NCBI GenBank assembly: GCA_009697105.1
Contig: SIAQ01000016.1
Location: forward strand, 1 to 60,521
Source: Gemmataceae bacterium
GTDB taxonomy: Bacteria; Planctomycetota; Planctomycetia; Gemmatales; Gemmataceae
DNA: 60,521 bases
Reading direction: 5' to 3'
This document shows, one piece after another, positions 58,080 through 60,521 of this stretch (position 1 is its first letter; every line of letters begins with the position of its first letter). Below the pieces are notes generated by a model, which had not been told where the DNA came from, searched no databases, and saw only the letters and a list, made by a program, of their open reading frames with translations. A program made the translations under genes and the position numbers.

Positions 58080-60167
58080 CTACTTCACGCCGGCAGCGGC
58101 CATCTTTGTGTTAATATTGGCGATGATGGCACTCGCAGTGGCGGCTTTCGCTGCCCCTTCCTTGCTCGTGTCCTTGGTCATCGTGATTAACGACTCAAAG
58201 ATTTCACTGCGTTTCTTGCGATCCGAATGAAATGTAGATGTTTTCAACCATTCCATCGCATTCGGAGACACAAACTCGTCTCCGCCCAAGTCCATATGGC
58301 ATTGCTCGATGATGTCGTCGTCAGTGATACGTTTGTTTTCCTTCTGAAACTTCAGAACCCCCAGGCGTGCAATTCTCTTGCACATAGCATCTTTGGCATT
58401 GAACTGCCTGAGCAATTCACGCTGCGTTTCCTCGTCGCCAAGCTTTAGGAGGAAAGGTTCGAGCACTATCCGGTACTCGGGATAGAATTTGAGACCGATA
58501 TAGAGTTCGAGCACGGCCTTGCCGCTGTCTTTGTCAGGCACTTTTATGACTGTGGTCAGCATCAACATATGATCGTCCTTGAGCGCGGGGGTCACCACAC
58601 CGGCGCAGAGGTTAGCGACATTTTGCTTGTGGACCCAACGCTCCAGTGCCATAAGCGCGTTGTTCCGCATGAATTGGTCTTTCCGGTCAATGATAAACGG
58701 ATCCAAGACCTTTGAGGCTTCCTCCCATTGCTCGACCTTGAGCCGTTCCTTTTGCAAAAAATCGATGGCAGCGAGTTTCTGCAATCGATCATCGCCCTTA
58801 AGGTCTTCTATTGCTTTTTCTAAACTCAAATCGTTCTTGGAAACCGGGAGGCGTGGAATGTCCGCAATCGTCTTGTAACCGATCTTGGCGTGCAGGATTT
58901 CGCCTTTTTTGTATTGTTTGACGACAACACCGTTTTTGACCTCCTTCATCTCAAACTCGCTATAACCTTTCAGCAATCCATACGCGGCATCGCGGGCGAA
59001 TTTGTCGTTGAAATAGACATAGGGGAAGACCGGCTTGGCGCCGAATTCAGGGCCGATATCGCGAAATAGTTTTACCGCAAGCGCATGCTCCTGGCTTGGA
59101 AACGTCGTGGCGAGAACTCGGCATGACTCTTCCGTCTTAATGCGTGCGAGTGCGTGCATGATCAGTTCGCGGTAAAGCGTCCTCGGCGCTCGCGTGAGAT
59201 GTGCCTCGAGTTGTTTGACCTCCTCGTCATCGGACATCACCCAATCGGTGTAACCGTACCAGCAATCGTCGAACAGCTTGAATTCAGGATGGTCAACGAG
59301 CAATTGAAATGCGTTCGAGATTTCCGAACGCAAGGGGTGGCCGAGCTTTGTCTTCTTCGGGTCGTCGCGGAACCAGCGAATCGCGGCGTTGATTTCTGTT
59401 TGCTTGGTCACGATGTCGAGCTTAAGGTCCTTCAGCTTGATAAGCACGGGATCCTTCGGGTCGGGGATGTATTTTGACTTGCCCTTGTCAGTCGCAATCG
59501 GATTTTTGTCGTCCTTGACGGGTTCGATCTTGTCCTTGGACGGATTGACGATCTTGTTCTCGTCGGTTTTCTTTTTGCCGTCGGTTTTCGCGGCATCGTT
59601 CTTGGCGATAGCGCCCTTGTTCGGGTCGCCGCCGCCCGTCATCATCATGACGACCACGACTACCACGATGATAAGCAAAGTGCCGACGCCACCCACGATC
59701 GAATACATCATGACGGGCGAGCCACCCTTTTTCTTCTTACCCTTCTTCGATTTGGGCTCGTCATCTTCATCATCATCTTCTTCTTCTTCTTCTTCTTCTT
59801 CTTCTTCTTCTTCTTTCTTGCGGGCGGCGCTCGCTTTGCCTTTGGGCGGCGTGGCGGTCACTTTGGTGTTCGCCTTTCCCTCTTGTTCCTCGTCCTCTTC
59901 GTCGTCGTCATCGGTTTTGGCGGTGAAGGTTTCCTGGCATTTCTTGCAACGGACTTTCTTGCCGATCATCTCGGATCGCAGTCGCAGCGCGGCCTCACAA
60001 TGGGGGCATGCGACTTCGACAACACCACCGCTGGCGGGCTTGGCTTTTTCCTCCGCCTCGACAGTGAACGGTTCCTTGCAACTCGTGCAACGGATTTTCT
60101 TGCCGAGCTTTTCATCGGCGAGTTTGTGACCGGTCTCGCATTTCGGACAGACAGCTTGCAACGCCAT
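58080..60167 (-). CDS. Zinc-ribbon membrane protein with acidic repeat and helical domain
   Basis: Predicted 695-residue protein with GAGGG upstream of the ATG. Two MJ0042-type zinc ribbons open it (C7-PK-C10 with C27-TS-C30, and CPHC...CKKC, about 54-76). A very acidic stretch then includes about eleven consecutive Glu encoded by a GAA-type trinucleotide run. A membrane helix (about 152-176, VVVVVVMMM core) follows, and the C-terminal 400 residues form helical, HEAT-like repeats (VYFNDKFARDAAYGLLKGY, NNALMALERWVHKQ, EQCHMDLGGDEFVSPNAMEWLK). The design matches other planctomycete proteins with cytoplasmic zinc ribbons and an exported helical domain. No function is known to me. Confidence 0.85.
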   Translation of the reverse strand: MALQAVCPKCETGHKLADEKLGKKIRCTSCKEPFTVEAEEKAKPASGGVVEVACPHCEAALRLRSEMIGKKVRCKKCQETFTAKTDDDDEEDEEQEGKANTKVTATPPKGKASAARKKEEEEEEEEEEEEDDDEDDEPKSKKGKKKKGGSPVMMYSIVGGVGTLLIIVVVVVVMMMTGGGDPNKGAIAKNDAAKTDGKKKTDENKIVNPSKDKIEPVKDDKNPIATDKGKSKYIPDPKDPVLIKLKDLKLDIVTKQTEINAAIRWFRDDPKKTKLGHPLRSEISNAFQLLVDHPEFKLFDDCWYGYTDWVMSDDEEVKQLEAHLTRAPRTLYRELIMHALARIKTEESCRVLATTFPSQEHALAVKLFRDIGPEFGAKPVFPYVYFNDKFARDAAYGLLKGYSEFEMKEVKNGVVVKQYKKGEILHAKIGYKTIADIPRLPVSKNDLSLEKAIEDLKGDDRLQKLAAIDFLQKERLKVEQWEEASKVLDPFIIDRKDQFMRNNALMALERWVHKQNVANLCAGVVTPALKDDHMLMLTTVIKVPDKDSGKAVLELYIGLKFYPEYRIVLEPFLLKLGDEETQRELLRQFNAKDAMCKRIARLGVLKFQKENKRITDDDIIEQCHMDLGGDEFVSPNAMEWLKTSTFHSDRKKRSEIFESLITMTKDTSKEGAAKAATASAIIANINTKMAAAGVK
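59776..59816. repeat. Trinucleotide (TTC/GAA) microsatellite inside a coding region
   Basis: An almost uninterrupted TTC run (GAA on the coding strand) encodes the poly-glutamate stretch of the zinc-ribbon membrane protein. Slippage here could change the number of Glu residues in steps of one without breaking the frame. Confidence 0.9.
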
Positions 60168-60202
60168 GTTCGAGTGCCCTCAACGATTAATCAAATGCAT
60201 TC

Positions 60203-60289
60203 AAACACGAAAGACACGAAACAAACACCTACAGAAACCGACTGCCTGCACGCTCTTCTTTTTTGCGTCTTTCGTGTTATTCGTGGTTC
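60203..60289. repeat. Palindromic intergenic element, family L copy 4
   Basis: AACACGAAAGACACGAAACA and the inverse TGCGTCTTTCGTGTTATTCG flank about 40 bases. Architecture resembles family L although the arm word differs. Confidence 0.7.
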
Positions 60290-60375
60290 CATCCATGCAA
60301 ACCGCATCGTGGATCCATCCCACTTATCTAATCTACTCGGGGCGTACGGATTCCACAAGGGAATTCAATCCTGAC

Positions 60376-60521
60376 TGTCGCACCGCAATAGAAATGTCCC
60401 CATTTTCGTTGCATTAGAAATGTCCGCATACATTTCTCTATGCTTTCTTCTTGAACCCTTTTCGCCAGGGGTGATTCGTGGCTGGGCGCCATGGGCTTTT
60501 TTGGGTAGTCTCGCCCTTGCC
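60376..60521 (-). mobile_element. End of an insertion sequence, cut by the window edge
   Basis: On the minus strand the frame from 60521 reads KGETTQKSPWRPATNHPWRK...KA and stops at 60438-60440. HPWR-type C-termini with basic tails are, as I recall them, usual for IS481/DDE-type transposases. Beyond the stop, GGACATTTCT occurs twice (around 60391-60425), a typical repeated terminal motif, and the IS end is probably near 60376 (TGTCGCACCG). Family assignment is tentative because only 28 codons are visible. Confidence 0.5.

Noticed and set aside
59389..60129. Plus-strand serine-rich frame opposite the zinc-ribbon protein
   Set aside because: It arises from the reverse of the GAA repeat (runs of Ser) and has no support.
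1..60521. CRISPR array
   Set aside because: The repeats are palindromic pairs in separate gaps, without regular spacing or spacers, and no cas gene is present.

Overview
The window looks like a chromosomal segment of a Planctomycetota bacterium, most likely of the Gemmataceae/Gemmatales type. The evidence is the protein content: a PVC-type CxxCH heme dehydrogenase with HEAT repeats, a DUF1549/DUF1553 cytochrome-like protein, CehA/McbA-type metallohydrolase, PQQ-type propellers, squalene-cyclase-fold secreted proteins, ExbB/ExbD genes, MJ0042-type zinc-ribbon membrane proteins, a Rpn-family nuclease and an FAD-SelD fusion. The DNA is moderately GC rich and coding density is ordinary. I saw no rRNA, no convincing tRNA, no CRISPR array and no prophage. 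The only transposase is the truncated tail of an insertion sequence at the right edge.

Layout. 0.4-7.6 kb: small secreted protein, vanadium haloperoxidase-like protein, EF-hand metallohydrolase, two paralogous YbjN-like secreted proteins, glycosyltransferase. 8.1-18.3 kb: FAD-SelD fusion, coiled-coil membrane protein, giant heme dehydrogenase, pseudokinase-PP2C fusion. 18.5-25.6 kb (all minus): esterase, then an Exb-type locus read exbB, exbD, exbD, membrane protein, TonB-like cyclase-fold protein, preceded by a ClpP-like protein. 25.7-35.4 kb (minus): two-module hydrolase, PQQ propeller, a two-gene HEPN module, DUF1549/1553 protein, polytopic membrane protein. 35.6-40.1 kb (minus): hydrolase, BON protein, lipoprotein, second PQQ propeller. 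40.2-48.3 kb (plus): prpB, cyclase-fold protein, kdsA, lipoprotein, MscS channel. 48.5-51.1 kb (minus): an interrupted Rpn nuclease gene with its coupled partner, and dipeptidase. 51.4-56.7 kb (plus): purH, FHA-GAF-PP2C phosphatase, VWA protein, clpS. 56.8-60.2 kb (minus): Tat-exported hydrolase and zinc-ribbon protein.

The genes suggest a Gram-negative envelope with a Kdo-containing glycolipid (kdsA, Exb locus, MscS), heavy investment in exported proteins and oxidoreductases, eukaryote-like phospho-signalling (PP2C domains, FHA, pseudokinase), selenium metabolism, propionate/2-methylcitrate chemistry and purine synthesis.

The most striking signal lies between the genes. By my reading about 33 of some 41 intergenic gaps hold an imperfect palindrome with long arms. 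These fall into about a dozen sequence families, several present three to seven times here. In many families the arm is itself a hairpin, so the element is two hairpin units head to head, as in REPINs. Two copies of one family sit inside MITE-like elements with matching terminal inverted repeats, and one site shows palindromes inserted inside palindromes. Some elements define gene ends: a stop codon, a likely ribosome binding site and two falsely extended reading frames lie in repeat DNA.
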